A stretch of 64,000 nt of DNA from NCBI GenBank assembly GCA_038503035.1, contig JAVSML010025178.1, positions 79,665 to 143,664 on the forward strand. Reading direction: 5' to 3'. The DNA comes from Crocodylus rhombifer. Taxonomy: Eukaryota > Chordata > Crocodylia > Crocodylidae. Below are positions 1 through 20,955 of this stretch, piece after piece. Within the stretch, counting starts at the first letter, position 1, and each line of letters begins with the position of its first letter. The notes beneath the pieces are model-generated. The model made no database searches. It saw only the letters and a program-made list of their open reading frames with translations, and was not told the origin of the DNA. A program made the translations under genes and the position numbers.

Positions 1-718
1 GTGATTCCTGAACATAGCTGTTATGTATAGCTTGCAAATAAAATGGGAGTTTCCAATTTGGCAAATACAAACTACACCCTCCCAGGGCTTCCTCATTTCC
101 ACTGAATCTCTTAGGAATAAGCTTGGGCCCTACAGCCCCAACAAAATAAAGCCCAAACCCCTTTATAAATGCACTATAACTCGAAGAAAAAGAACTGGTG
201 ATATGTAATGAGTTGTCACCAGCCATCTGATTTTTTAAGTGCTTTAACAAGCAACCCACCTCCCACTCAATGCTTTATCAGCACATCTGCTATGGCTCCT
301 TCTGGCTTCTTTTTTCTCCTTCTCAGCCTTATTACATAAATATTCATCCCCAAAAATTTTAAGCTGACTTCCACAGGGAGGGAAAGGCAAAGGTGGAGAT
401 AAGGAGAGAAAAGCTGAGAATTTTGTAGTCCTGGAGGCATGTTCCAGCATGGAGCTAATCCAGTCCATGATGGATCCAAACTCTGGATTCTGATCTCACT
501 CAGCTGGAATTATTATACCATTATACAAAAATGGTCAAATACATGAGGCTTTAGGTAGTTCAGATTTGGAACGCCTAAATTCAGGAGAGTTTAGAGTTGG
601 GAAAGGAAGGGCAAACTTTGGCTCTCGATACAAGGCTCAAAGCCAGAGCATCATGTGTAACAATATCCCCAATGTAAATATAGATGTTCATTTGTTTTGT
701 CTAGCACTGAGGGCTGTC
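1..718. other. intergenic, no gene seen
   Basis: This AT-rich stretch has only short chance frames. I see no splice-flanked coding segment, RNA gene or recognisable repeat before the MITE at 727. Confidence 0.5.
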
Positions 719-726
719 TGCTAGAG

Positions 727-1038
727 CAGTGGTCTCCAAAGTGGAGTGCGCGCACACTAGGGGGTGCACAAGACAATCCATTGGGGTCCGGGAAGAAAAT
801 ATTCGAACTTCTATTTATATTTATTTTTTATCTAAAAAAATAAGAAAGAAATTAAACTTTACTAACATTTAATATACAGATTAACACTGACACCCTCACT
901 CGGTTCGTATGTCAGATGGTTACATGTCACGTGTTTATAATTTATAAATAAATAAATAAATATACATATATTGGGGGTGCATGCTCAAAAATTTTTTACT
1001 GAGAGGGGTGTGCAATCAAAAAAGTTTGGAGACCACTG
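727..1038. mobile_element. hAT-type MITE, 312 bp
   Basis: The ends are inverted repeats: CAGTGGTCTCCAAA on the left and TTTGGAGACCACTG on the right. They are flanked by near-identical 8-bp target-site duplications, TGCTAGAG (719-726) and TGCTAAAG (1039-1046). An 8-bp duplication and a CAG-type terminus are typical of hAT transposons. The AT-rich interior contains an (AAAT)n run at about 945-962 and no transposase frame, so the element is non-autonomous. Confidence 0.85.
945..962. repeat. (AAAT)n microsatellite
   Basis: About four and a half perfect AAAT units lie inside the MITE at 727-1038. Confidence 0.8.
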
Positions 1039-1246
1039 TGCTAAAGGGAAAAATTGCTCCTGTGTGGTAGAGTCAGGTGTATAAAGCTGGGTGTATAAAG
1101 AGTCTGTAAAGCCACAGGCTGGGACTGATTTATCTCAGCTCAGATGGAGGCAGATGGGGGCTACAGGTAATGGAAGTGGCACTGGCACAAAAAGCGATCT
1201 TTCCCAGAACAAACTGCTGCACGCCAACAGCACAGGCACAGATCAG

Positions 1247-2607
1247 TAGGCCTGTGCAAGTTGGCAGCAATCCGATCCAGCTTTGGATCTGGTCGCTTCA
1301 GGTGGTCAGGATCTGATCCGGAGATCCGGACTGGGTTTCTGCCTCAATCTGGCCGAAGCAGCTCTGAAGCTTTGGAGCCACCTCGGAGATCCGGCCATAA
1401 AGTATAATGAGGAATCAATGAAATATCTATACCTTTGTTGTTTTTTGTCCGATTTGGATGAAACTTGCAGGGATGGTAATCTCTGCGGAGAGCTTGAAAT
1501 CTGCCAAGTTTCAAGAAGATCAGTGCAGGGGTTTGGGTGGAACTGTACCTCAAATTCTTGAAAGCCAAACTCATGTCACAGCTGTGTGTTACATCATGGG
1601 TGGGAGTCAAAATTGCAGGGCTGGTAGCTCTCACTGAGGCCACAAAGCCTGCCAAGTTTCAAGGAGATAGGTGAAGGGGTTGGGGGGGAACTGCACCCCA
1701 AGCTGCGGACAAGCAAAACTCATGTCATGGGTGACACTGCGTGTGTTAACGTGCAGCAGGTGACAGCTGCAGCAATGGTGGCCCCTGCTGAGGCCACGAC
1801 ACCTGCCAGCTGTGGAGGAGATTGGTGCAGGGGGTTCTGGGCCTTGCACCCCTGGCTGCTGACAGACAAAACTGGTGCCAAGACTGTCTTGAGGTAGTTC
1901 ATTGTCTGTATTGATTCTTTCTTCTCAGCCTGGTTTTGTAGGTGCTAATTGATGCTCGTTAAATCGTTATGTAGTAGCTAGGTCCTGTGCATTGAGCCGG
2001 TCCCAGTCCCTGAGTGAATCCTGATTGATTGATTGGTAGCTGATAACACAGCAGCTTAGCAGCTAGGCCTGCAGCTAAGTGTCCCCACCCCCCAATAAAG
2101 TCAGTCCCACAAGCACCCATGGCACAATTTTTGCTTGTCCGCAGCTTGAGGGGCAGTTTCCCCCCAAACTCCTGCACTGATCTTCTTGAAACTTGGCAGG
2201 CTTTGTGGCCTCAGTAAGAGCTACCATCCCTGCAGTTTTCACCCCACTATGTTGTAACACCTACACGTGACATGAGTTTTACTTTCATGAATTTGGGGTG
2301 CCGTTCCCCCCAAACACCTGTACCGATCTTTTTGAAACTTGGCAGGCTTCATCCTCTCTGCAGTCTACCACCCCTGAAAATGTCATCCAAATTGGACAAA
2401 AAAACAACAAAGTTACAGATATTTTATTGTTTCCCCATTATACCCTACGCCGGATCTCTGAGGCGGCGCCAAAGCTCTTCGGAAGCTCTGAACTGGTTCG
2501 GGAAGCTGAACGAGGCCAGCGCTCAACCCAGATGTGCTGCTTCGGACCCCAAAGTCTCCGAAGCTTCTCCGGATCCGAAGCTTGGTCCAAAGCCTTGCAC
2601 AGCCCTA
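1247..2607. mobile_element. foldback hAT-type element, 1.36 kb
   Basis: The left end TAGGCCTGTGCAA and the complement of the right end, TAGGGCTGTGCAA, form terminal inverted repeats. Both sides carry an identical 8-bp target-site duplication, CAGATCAG (1239-1246 and 2608-2615). The arms are long: about 1247-1740 reappears inverted, with divergence, at about 2100-2607. Each arm holds direct repeats with a period near 150 bp. A block starting TGCCAAGTTTCAAG lies at about 1502 and 1649, with a weaker third copy at about 1803; inverted copies lie at about 2169-2198 and 2317-2344. No transposase is visible. I know of no specific family name for it. Confidence 0.85.
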
Positions 2608-2615
2608 CAGATCAG

Positions 2616-3280
2616 CCATGTCTCTGAGGGACCTTGGCAAGGCTGACAGACTTTAAATTAAGCCAGTCCCTGTTGTTTTAGGCCCCACACATCACATTCC
2701 CGTCTTCCTAATCTAGGCAGTCTTTGTCAGAACAGGAAGCGTGTTCCCATTTACTAAGTTCCTCCTCATGAGAGAATGGGACCCAGGCCTGAGCCAGCCA
2801 AAGGAGCCTCGTGCATTTTCTTACCCCATCTGCTCCCCACAGCTTGGGGGGGAAGAGAACATGACTGCTGCCCCTGGGATCTCTCCATTTTTTGGTTGCT
2901 AGTGTGTTGCCTGGAAATATCACCAAAATACAGCCACTGCTTGAGACACACAGGCAGGACTGGGCAAGTGAAACTGCTCCCTCCTATACTTTTATGGTGC
3001 TAATTGCATTCTACTTCCCAAGCTGTCAGACTTACACTAGCACTCATTTAATCAAAGTAAAATACAAACATTGAAGCAGCTTGTCTGGTGAGAAGTCTCC
3101 ACCACACAGTCCAGGGATCAAAGGGATAGAGAAGAAATAAAAGGAGGCATTCACGTCATTCTATATTGTTGGTACCAGAGGCCTCACCTGGATCAGATAT
3201 GATCTCCCCCAGCTACTGGGAAACTTTGGCTCCAAGTCCAAATTCCATATCTTGGGACCATCTTTAGCTAACGTCCTTGT
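2616..3280. other. intergenic, no gene seen
   Basis: This is unique-looking sequence between repeats. The short frames lack splice context and codon structure, and no motif was recognised. Confidence 0.4.
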
Positions 3281-3284
3281 CACA

Positions 3285-3405
3285 GAATAAATTGTCTCAG
3301 AAATGTGGTATCTTTTACTGAACCAGCTCTACAGTTGGGACAGATGCTAGATAAGTTTTCAGGCACCAAATGCCCTTCTTCAGATCTAAGAAAGAAGCAG
3401 ACGGC
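3285..3405 (-). repeat. dispersed amniote repeat, copy A
   Basis: This shares blocks with 4870-4965 in opposite orientation, including ATCTTTTACTGAACCAGCTC (copy B complement: GTCTTTTATTTGACCAGCTC) followed by similar downstream text. The element type is unclassified. It resembles interspersed repeats that end in AATAAAAGATATCAC-like text in reptile genomes. Confidence 0.6.
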
Positions 3406-4770
3406 TTAAGATAAATACCAGGTAAAACAGTGATCTTTGTTTAACTCTCATGCAAATGAAAATAATCATTTACAGAAGGGAAAGAGGCCAGTAGAACTGT
3501 GGAGCCAAAATAAGTTGTCCAAAATAGCTACAAACCAAGTAAAGGTCAGGTGAAAGAGAGATAACCTAATTAAGTAAAAGAATAAGACCATTCAAAAGAG
3601 GGTCACCATTACTTGTGGAATAGAGAAGTTAGCAGAGGAAGTGGGTCAATTGTGATGAATCATTTAAAAAATGTTTGTGTTTAGTCCATGGTTTTTACCA
3701 TCCAGTAGCCATGGATATTTGCTCCCATGCTCTGACCCTACTAATTCTCACATTTGGCAGGCTTTGCCTAGTTCTGCAAAGTTATTTTTCACTTGTACTG
3801 TGGTAGCACAGAAGCCCCGCTCCTTATCACACCCCATTGAATAATCAGAGGAAACTGATACTTGCACTGAGGAGCTGTCACTCTTCAGCTCCAGTCCTGC
3901 AAACATGACATATAATCTGTGTCTTGATATTATTTATTTTAGGTATTTAGTGTGGAGTGGCAATTATCTCAATGCACAATCATCTGTTCAGCCAATAAAG
4001 CTTCTATGAAAACTTCTGTTTCCCTGGATTAATTCAGTTCTAGTTACTTTGTCTTAGTTGTTTTGGGTTTCTGGCTCTGGCCCCTTTTTGCTATTGAGTT
4101 GCTAACATTTTATTTTAGCGCTGATACTTGACAGTTTTGATTTTCTTAACAAACTTTTTAGATTTTGGTTCAGTTTAATTAAACTTTTTTAATCTGGGAA
4201 AAGAAGAGTAACAAGTGGCAGTCAGACAAGGCAAACTATCAGAAAAGAAGAGCTCACAAATTCAGGATGGAAGAGAGAATTAAAAGAGCACTGTCACCAC
4301 TTTGTCTGGTCCCAGCCACCAACATCCAACAGGCATCCTACTGAGAGAACCACCCTCCCCAGCACCCACACAACACCGCACCCAGGTCCATCACTTCTGA
4401 CACCAGCACCCTTTCTCCATAGCAACTATAAAGCATAACATTGCCCTCCCGGGCACTTGCAAGATGCAATGGTTCATCTATCTCTTTAGCTAGGGACCAC
4501 AACACCGATTCAGGGCTGCTTTTGGGTCTCATCGACAGGGATGGTTTCCACCCAAGACCTGATCTGACTATGGCTCTTGCATGGTCTCCTCTCCCATCCT
4601 AGGACAGTCCATGCATGCGACCTGGCTCTGCCTTAGCTTTTCACTGAGTGCTTATCCCAGTGCGCTTGACTCCGATTTTATGACAGGACCTCAAACAATT
4701 GGCAGCGCTAAGAGCAGTGGTGCTGGGGGAGGCCCAGTGGTGCAGGTATTAGGGGATAGGCAAGGACTTA
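3406..4770. other. intergenic, no gene seen
   Basis: AT-rich up to about 4.3 kb, then more balanced in composition. I see no coding exon or recognised element. Confidence 0.4.
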
Positions 4771-4777
4771 TTCATAT

Positions 4778-4840
4778 AATGTGCTGTTCTACATAATGTA
4801 TTAGTATAGCAAATGAAAACACGTTCCAGTAAAAATTAGG
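4778..4840 (+). repeat. 60-bp dispersed repeat, copy 1
   Basis: The block CTACATAATGTATTAGTATA and its continuation to a GTTCCAGTAAAAA-like end recur at 6391-6455 in RPN1 intron 1 in the same orientation, with only a few differences. The family is not recognised. Confidence 0.7.
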
Positions 4841-4869
4841 GGAGGAGAGGCAAGGATTTATTTTGGGAC

Positions 4870-4965
4870 AGTGTCTTTGGTGACCTGATGAAGGACGGCT
4901 TGTGCTGGAAAGCTTGTCTAACTCTATCCCGTCTATAGAGCTGGTCAAATAAAAGACATCACACA
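4870..4965 (+). repeat. dispersed amniote repeat, copy B
   Basis: This is the inverted counterpart of 3285-3405. It reads CTGATGAAGGACGG, then GGAAAGCTTGTCTAACTC, then GAGCTGGTCAAATAAAAGAC. The AATAAAA near the end suggests the 3' tail of a retroposed unit. Confidence 0.6.
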
Positions 4966-5103
4966 AAGAAACCCTTGAAACAGTTGGTGATTATGAGTCA
5001 CAACTCGGGGCTGGGCGGAGGTTGACAATTTGGGGCCCCACTTCCCTGGCAACTGAGGAATCCTCCCGGTTGCCATGGGGACGGGGTCCTCTCGGACGCG
5101 GGC

Positions 5104-5177
5104 GCCGCCATCTTGTGCCCCGCCCCAAGTGAGCGCCGCCATCTTGTCCCTCCCTCGGCCTGGGCGCCGCCATCTTG
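5104..5177 (-). promoter_or_regulatory. three phased YY1 motifs
   Basis: GCCGCCATCTTG, the complement of the YY1 consensus CAAGATGGCGGC, occurs at 5104-5115, 5135-5146 and 5166-5177. The starts are exactly 31 bp apart. The sequence between copies is only partly alike, so an old 31-bp tandem repeat has kept its motif core. YY1 motifs just downstream of the start site are typical of TATA-less housekeeping genes. Confidence 0.8.
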
Positions 5178-5218
5178 TGCCCTCCCCGGCGGCGGCGGCG
5201 GCGCAGGAGGTGGCAGCG

Positions 5219-14877
<9,659 letters not shown>

Positions 14878-15388
14878 CTTCAGAACACAAGTGGTTACAA
14901 GAGGGGGAGAAAAGTGAAGCGAGATTAAAAGGCCTGGGAGAGGACACACACTGAGCCAAACCTGTCCTGCTCTTCAGCCAGAAAAACGGGGAAGGGGGAA
15001 AATGCAAAGTGGAAAATGTTGCCTGCAAATAATTTTTTTTTTTTTTTTTTTTTTTTTTAAACCTTAGACCTTTTGTTTTTAGAACCTGTCTGCGTAGCTA
15101 CTGCCATGTCAGGGACCATTGTATGATACCTTGTAATTCACTGCAACGGGGTTTCATACATGAAAGACAAAACCAGTTTAAAACAAGTCTCCAACTCTGT
15201 ATTTTGCTGGGAGGAGAAGCCCTGGCTGTCCTTACATAATGAGCCTGAGCTTCTGCATGCAGAAACAGGTCCAGAAAGAATAAAGACCATTTTGTTTTCC
15301 AAAGGCTTTAAAAAAAAATTGCTCCCCCTTGAAGTTATACTTTTATATTTTGGGGATAAGGAAATAAAGGGATTATACTGTGATTTTT
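14878..15388 (+). other. RPN1: RPN1 3' UTR with two poly(A) signals
   Basis: Downstream of the TAA there is a 26-base T tract (15033-15058). Two canonical AATAAA hexamers follow at 15279-15284 and 15363-15368, the second followed by T/G-rich sequence. Alternative cleavage near 15300 or 15385 is likely. Confidence 0.7.
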
Positions 15389-16464
15389 GTCACAAAAGCG
15401 CTGTTCTGCAGGTAGCAGTGTTCTGAGCCTGTTTAAAAAGAACCAGAGGCTGGGACACAGGGTGGCCAAACCAGTTGCATGCAAGCCTGTGCTGCTGTGC
15501 AAGATGCGTTTTCTTTTTTTGAAATGAGTTGCAGAGGAGAGACTGGGTTGAAATGAAGCTGGGAGAGGGCACATTTAGTTCTGTTTGCTCCTAAAGCTGG
15601 TCTCTAGAAGCCTTGGCCTCATGCCTGGGTGCTGTCCTCGAGTCCTGGATCGCTCAGGGATTTCCTCCCCACTGTTCTACCTCTTCTGCTCCCACCTGCA
15701 TACAGCGCACGGACCTGATTCACTGTAGGTAGGAGCTGAGCCAAAAAGAGAAGGAGCCTGGGGGCTAAGGCCAGCTGGGCAAAGGGCCAGGGCCATCACC
15801 ATGTTGCTAGGAGTGGGGATCATCTCTGGGTACTCCAGGTATTGCTTTATTCCCCACTTCATTTCTGCTCCTCCTTGGGAGCTGGGAGGCACCTGCCCTT
15901 GTCTGCTCCACTTGCCCTTATTGCTGCTGCAGCATCAGGAGCCTTGTCTCTGTGCGGCCCCGGAACGACTGTGCTGAGGGCGCGGTTCCCCGGGGGAGTG
16001 TAGGGACGGACCAAGCCTCGCTGCTTTCCGCGCTGAAGACAAGCCGCCGCTCCCAGCTTGTCCGCCAGGGGGTGCTGCTGCCACAGCGGAGGTCCCTACA
16101 GTACTCAAGGCGCTGCGGAGCGAGCGGAAGCAGTGTGGCTGAGTGAGGGAAAAGGAGCGGCTAAAGGCGGGTCTGTCTCCTCCAGCCCTAGCAGGCACAT
16201 GCTTTCCCTCAAGCCGCTTCAACACAGACAGGCGTGCAGTGCCTGACTGTTCCTGTAAAGCCCTGCAACAGCCCCTGCAAGTGGGGCCCCTCTGCACTAG
16301 CAGTAGCGCACACCTGGCATTCCCCTGCGTCAGGGCCTGCTCATGCACAGCACCCAGTTCACGTGCCCTGTAGTCTGCTCCAACCAACACACCAACAGCA
16401 GGGGCAAGCACTGCTTCACTGAGATGTTGGTGGCACCATACAGCAAAAGCAGCCTAGAGCCCCT
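15389..16464. other. RPN1 3' flank with GC-rich patch
   Basis: No gene was seen. A CpG-enriched patch at about 15950-16180 contains a CTCF-like motif (16062-16077). The overlapping frames there show no protein-family features. Confidence 0.5.
16062..16077 (+). promoter_or_regulatory. CTCF-like motif, forward
   Basis: CCGCCAGGGGGTGCTG matches the CTCF core CCACCAGGGGGCGCT except for G at the third base and T in place of the C after the G run. It lies about 700 bp past the RPN1 poly(A) region. Confidence 0.45.
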
Positions 16465-16772
16465 ATCCCAGATAAGGAGAGACTAAAGGAGGCTAGGCCT
16501 AGTCTGCTTCGAAAAGAGACGTGTGGGGTTTACAAAATAGTAAATGGCAAAGAGAACGTCAATAGGGATTTATTGTTTGCTATCTCTCACCATACAAGGC
16601 AGGGGTCACAAAATGAAATGAGTAGGCCATAAGCGTAAACCAAACAAGGAAGTTTTTTCACCTAGCGTGTTGTTAAAGTGTGGGACTCACTGTCACCCAG
16701 TGCAGTGGATGCTGATAATTTAGCCAGATTCAAAAGGAGATTGGATATGTTCTTGGAGGAAAGGATCATCAG

Positions 16773-17173
16773 TAGCATTGCCAACCCTTCAGGATTGCCC
16801 AGGAGTCTCCAGGAATTAGATAGATATCTCTAGGAAACTACTGAGAGTCATCCAGGAGATAAATGATAGGGTATTCATTAAAATAAATATTACATGTTGA
16901 CTCCGATTTATACAGTTGTCCACTGGGTTTTTAAAATGTAATAGTAATAAGAAAAACATACGAAAAAAATTGGGGGGGCTAGGGGCTGATGATCTTATGA
17001 GGTCCCTTCGAGCCTTAATGTCTATAACATGTGCATTTGCCTTCCTGACACTAAGTCTACACACCATAATCTGTAATTGATATATGCAAGCACGCAGCAT
17101 GTTCATATTGTGTGTCACGGGCATGCTGGTGTTCTGGAAACCTCCCAGAATAGATTCAGAGTTGGCAACCCTA
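16773..17173. mobile_element. hAT-like element inserted in CR1
   Basis: The left end TAGCATTGCCAAC and the complement of the right end, TAGGGTTGCCAAC, are imperfect inverted termini. The flanks ATCATCAG and GGCATCAA are a weak 8-bp duplication. The sequence on either side is continuous old CR1, so the insertion limits are well defined. A CR1 3' tail (16973-17028) sits inside it. Confidence 0.6.
16973..17028 (+). mobile_element. CR1 3' tail nested in the hAT-like element
   Basis: GATGATCTTATGAGGTCCCT followed by TCGAGCCTTAATGTCTATA is the conserved CR1 3' end (compare GATGATCTCCCGAGGTCCCT at about 34577). This third layer makes the site CR1, then hAT, then CR1. Confidence 0.65.
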
Positions 17174-17380
17174 GGCATCAATAGCTATTGAGCATGGGAG
17201 TGAGGGGTACAACCTCTGGATCAAAACTTCCTGGACCTTAAATGCTGGCTGCAAGTCAGGATCAGGAAAAGAACCCTGGTCACCCCCAGTTCATTCTCCC
17301 TTTCAGCATCCACTCGCTGCCCCAGTGTGAAACAGGAAACTAGTTAAAACAGGGCTAGGGTCAGACCCAGTAAATGGCAG

Positions 17381-20156
17381 TTGTGATGTCCTTATCCCTG
17401 TGTGTGCATAGGGCATGTTTCCAGTCAACACAGGCTATGGGGCTGTGCAACTCTTTGCTGTCATGTATGTCATGGAACTCTGGAAGGGTAGGAACTCTGC
17501 CTGGCTGCCTTCAGAGAGCAAAATGGACCCTACAGGTGCTCCTGTTCCCTCCATGGCTCAGGGTATGACTCATCCTCCCCCAGGGCCCTGCGCCTCAGCC
17601 CCTTGTCCTCCCACACCTGTCTTTTGTTTGAGGGCTGGATGCCTTTGCTTCTGCTGTCATTCTTGCTCACTACCTTTGCTCTGTAAGGAGACAGAGCGGC
17701 AGCTCTCATGACTCCCTCTCTGTACCATTGTCAGTCACTGGCTCAAAAGGCTGTCCATTCCCCAGGACTTCTACCTGCAGTTGGGTTGAGGTGGGGGAGT
17801 AAGTGGCACAAGGGGGAACTCAAACCCAGACATTCTAGTGTCACTTTTTAAAAGGCATCTGGAGATTTAATAGCTGTTTGTCCTGAAATGGGTTTTTAAA
17901 GGACTTGCTGACAGTGCAGGCAGGCAATGGGTAGTTGAAGGTGGGGTCGGTACCTAAGAGACTTAGGCAAACCATGCAGGTAAGGGTAATGGTGAGTCAG
18001 CTGGATTTTAGTTTTCCCCCTGAGTGGGGGCTACCTTTTAGATAGACTATAAAGAACAAGGGCCCTGCTCAGTATGACCCTACCAACTATGAAACAGGTG
18101 CTGGCCTAGCCCAGCCTACCTCCATACTGTGCCCCAGCTGCTCTACTTGTATGAGATTTTTCTACACTTTTGTCCTCAGCTGTTGCAGTATGTTGTTAAA
18201 TAGCCATCATGTCCCCCACTAGAAGTGACTACAGGCACCCTAGGTAGTTCTTAGCCATCTCAGACGTACAGCGTGGCTTAGGGTTTTTTGTAGGCCCTTT
18301 AAGATCCTGGGACAGAAGAGCTTGCAAAGGGGAAGGCTTAATATTTACACAGGAAATGCATTACTTTCCCCTCCTCTCTGCAGCTGAGGCTGTGGAGTGG
18401 GGGGAGGGCAGCTGCCTGGCACTGGAGGTGCTCTGTGGACCATCAGTGACAGCTTCACCTGCAGCCTGTCCCAGGCTCAGGCACAGAGCAGGAGAGAGGA
18501 GGCTGGATGGGGCTGCAGCTTTGTGCCCTTTCCTATCCTATCCTCTTTTTTGTTCTCAGGGCCTCCATGCTCTTCCTCCTTTCCCTTACTCCTGACTCCG
18601 CTGTTGTTTGATCTCTGCTTTGTCACTTCCCCTCCCTGAGGGATCTCCCCGCTAACTCTGCCAGGGGCAGAGATATTGCGCATTTCTGTGCAGCCACTTG
18701 CCCACTTTGAAATGTCAGCACCTCTGTCTCACAGTGGTCCTGAAGGCAGGTGAGCCATGGGGCTGCAATCCCCTCATGCTGATGGCTTCTCTGCCCCATC
18801 AGTGCCTGGAGGGGTTTGATATCCTGTACTGAGCTGGCCTCAAGGTGCTAAGAAACGCCCCATACTGGTTACCCTCATTGCAAGGTGTGTGCATTGGGGG
18901 ATGGCTGTAGAGCCCTTGCTGACAAGGCCATTCATTCAGCAACCCACCCCACCAGCTGGAGACCAGGTGTGGCCCTCCCTTCCCCAACATTGCCCTGACT
19001 TGGAAACTGCCACTACTGGCTAGAAGCAGCAAAAGCAAACACCCCTGCCCTGGCCTGGCCCACAGCCCCTTTGGAGCCTGAACTCTTCTCCCACAGCTTG
19101 AGCCTCAGCCCCAACAGAGAGGAGCAGTGGTCTCTGGGCTGCAGGAAACCTCTTGCCTTAGGGCAGAGTCACTTGTACTTGGTCTCCAAGCCTTGGAGAG
19201 CCTGACTCTAGTTGCCCCTCAGCTCCCCTGGCTCTCTGGGGGCAAGCTTGGCTGTGGCATGGCTGTAAATGGGCAGCATCTTGGTGTTGGCTGGAATCAT
19301 CCATCTCCTCTTCCTCCTCACAGGCCAAACCACCTGCTGTTACAGCTCTGGCCCCCAGGCCTGCGCACAGGTCATTAGACCACATCAACCTCATCTTGCA
19401 AGAACCAGCTTCCTTCTTACATCTGCTAACACCTGTGCTGGGGAGCAGGCAGGCTTTTCCTTACACTGAGCTCCTGGCCCTGGGTACAACTGTTCAGATG
19501 CTGTGACCAGCTTTGCAGCCATTTGGCTAAGATTAAGTGTCAGTTTGACCCCTGACATTGTTCTCCAGCAAAGAGCAACCTGCCTTAAGTGGGTTTTGGA
19601 CACTGGGAGATGGGTATGGGTCTTGCTCCATCCACTCCATGCATTGGTTTGGTATTGCATTGCTGCCAGGAGCCGTGGCAAGCCCTACATCAGACTGCAG
19701 GAAGACAGCCTAAAAAGTAGCCCTTACTAGGTTCCGTGCCCACAGCCCCAGACCACAGGGTTTATAGGTAGGCAGGGCAGGATTGGGTTCTGGTGGGTAT
19801 CAGAGTGAGGGGCATTATGAGGCCTGTCCTGACAAAAGCCTGATGCCAGTCCACAAGATCTGAATTCTCCCCAGTCCTAGGACGGTGAAAGAGTAAGCAA
19901 TGCCATTCCCCAGGGACATGCCCCATCTCTATCCCAGAGCAGAGAGGTTGCCCCCACCCCCAGCTTTGCCCTTGACTTTCCTCCTCAGCCATCTGGGGTC
20001 CTGCTCAGCACAGCAGAACCCTCAGTTTCTGAAAAAAAATCAAAGCCTTGCAGCAGGGACAAGCACCTTCTATGCTTCTCCCTCCCCAGCTGAAGGGCTG
20101 CTGTTTAATCAGTGCCTCTGCTTAGTGCCTGGGGCTGCTAGGAAGCCCTCAGATCC
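17381..20156. other. intergenic, no gene seen
   Basis: GC-balanced sequence with only chance frames. A 20-base match to the CR1 tail (GACCCTACCAACTATGAAAC) at 18076-18095 marks a small CR1 remnant. Confidence 0.4.
18076..18095 (+). repeat. probable CR1 tail remnant
   Basis: These 20 bases are identical to the 3' tail of the CR1 copy ending near 59695. The flanks are too decayed to extend the match. Confidence 0.4.
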
Positions 20157-20955
20157 TGATGGTGTTTAACACCAAAAAATGCAAGGTTCTCCACCTTGGG
20201 AGGAAAAACCTGCAGCATCCTTATAGGCTCTGCAGTGCTATGCTGGATAGCACTACAGAAGAAAGAGACTTGGGGGTCATCATTGACCACAAGATGAACA
20301 GGAGCCTGCAATGCGATGCTGCGGCTAGTAAAGCGACCAAAACGCTGGCTTGCATCCGTAGATGCTTCTCGAGCAAATCCCGAGACGTCATTCTTCCCTT
20401 GTACTCGGCCTTAGTGAGGCTGCAGCTGGAGTACTGTGTCCAGTTTTGGGCTCCACAATTCAAAAAGGATGTGGAGAAGCTTGAGAGAGTCCAGAGGAGA
20501 GCCACGCGCATGACCGGAGGTCAGGAAAACAGATCTTACGATGACAGGCTGAGAGCCACAGGACTTTTTAGCCTGGAAAAGCACAGGCTCAGGGGTGATC
20601 TGATGGCCACCTATAAGTTTATCAGGGGTGACCACCAGGATCTGGGGGAACGTTTGTTCACCAGAGTGCCCCAAGGGATGATGAGGTCGAACGGTCACAA
20701 ACTCCTGCAAGACCGTTTCAGGCTGGACATAAGGAAGAATTTCTTTACTGTCTGAGCCCCCAAGGTCTGGAACAGCCTGCCAGCGGAGGTGGTTCAAGCG
20801 CCTACATTGAACACCTTCAAGAGCAAATTGGATGCTTATCTTCCTGGGATCCTATGACCCCAGCTGACTTCCTGCCCTTTGGGCAGGGGGCTGGACTCGA
20901 TGATCTCCCGAGGTCCCTTCCAGCCCTAATGTCTATGAAATCTATGAAATCATTA
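20157..20955 (+). mobile_element. young CR1 LINE, 5'-truncated 3' end
   Basis: It begins abruptly at TGGTGTTTAACACC and runs to the CR1 tail GATGATCTCCCGAGGTCCCT, ending in two TCTATGAAAT units. A 198-codon frame (20159-20755) encodes the C-terminal part of CR1 reverse transcriptase, from KCKVLHLGRKNLQ to LDIRKNFFTV. It stops at a TGA where the copy at 34 kb has CGA, a CpG-decay change. By eye it is about 95% identical to 33838-34620, so both copies are recent members of one subfamily. Confidence 0.9.

Larger units (their letters stand above)
16465..17380 (+). mobile_element. old CR1 LINE 3' fragment, interrupted
   Basis: The order follows CR1 3' ends: CTTCGAAAAGAGACG, AAAATAGTAAATGGCAAAGA, a GGTCACAAAATGAAATGAG block, then a C-terminal segment (FKRRLDMFLEE in translation). 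After the insertion at 16773-17173 it continues GCTATTGAGCATGGGAG and ends near GGTCAGACCCAGTAAATGGC. It is highly decayed and of a different, older CR1 type than the copies at 20157 and 31120. Confidence 0.7.

Noticed and set aside
5069..5083. GTTGCCATGGGGAC as an RFX X-box
   Set aside because: The second half-site is mismatched (consensus needs RGYAAC), so support is too weak.
15935..16411. 158-residue minus-strand frame downstream of RPN1
   Set aside because: GC-rich chance frame; no recognisable domain or splice context.
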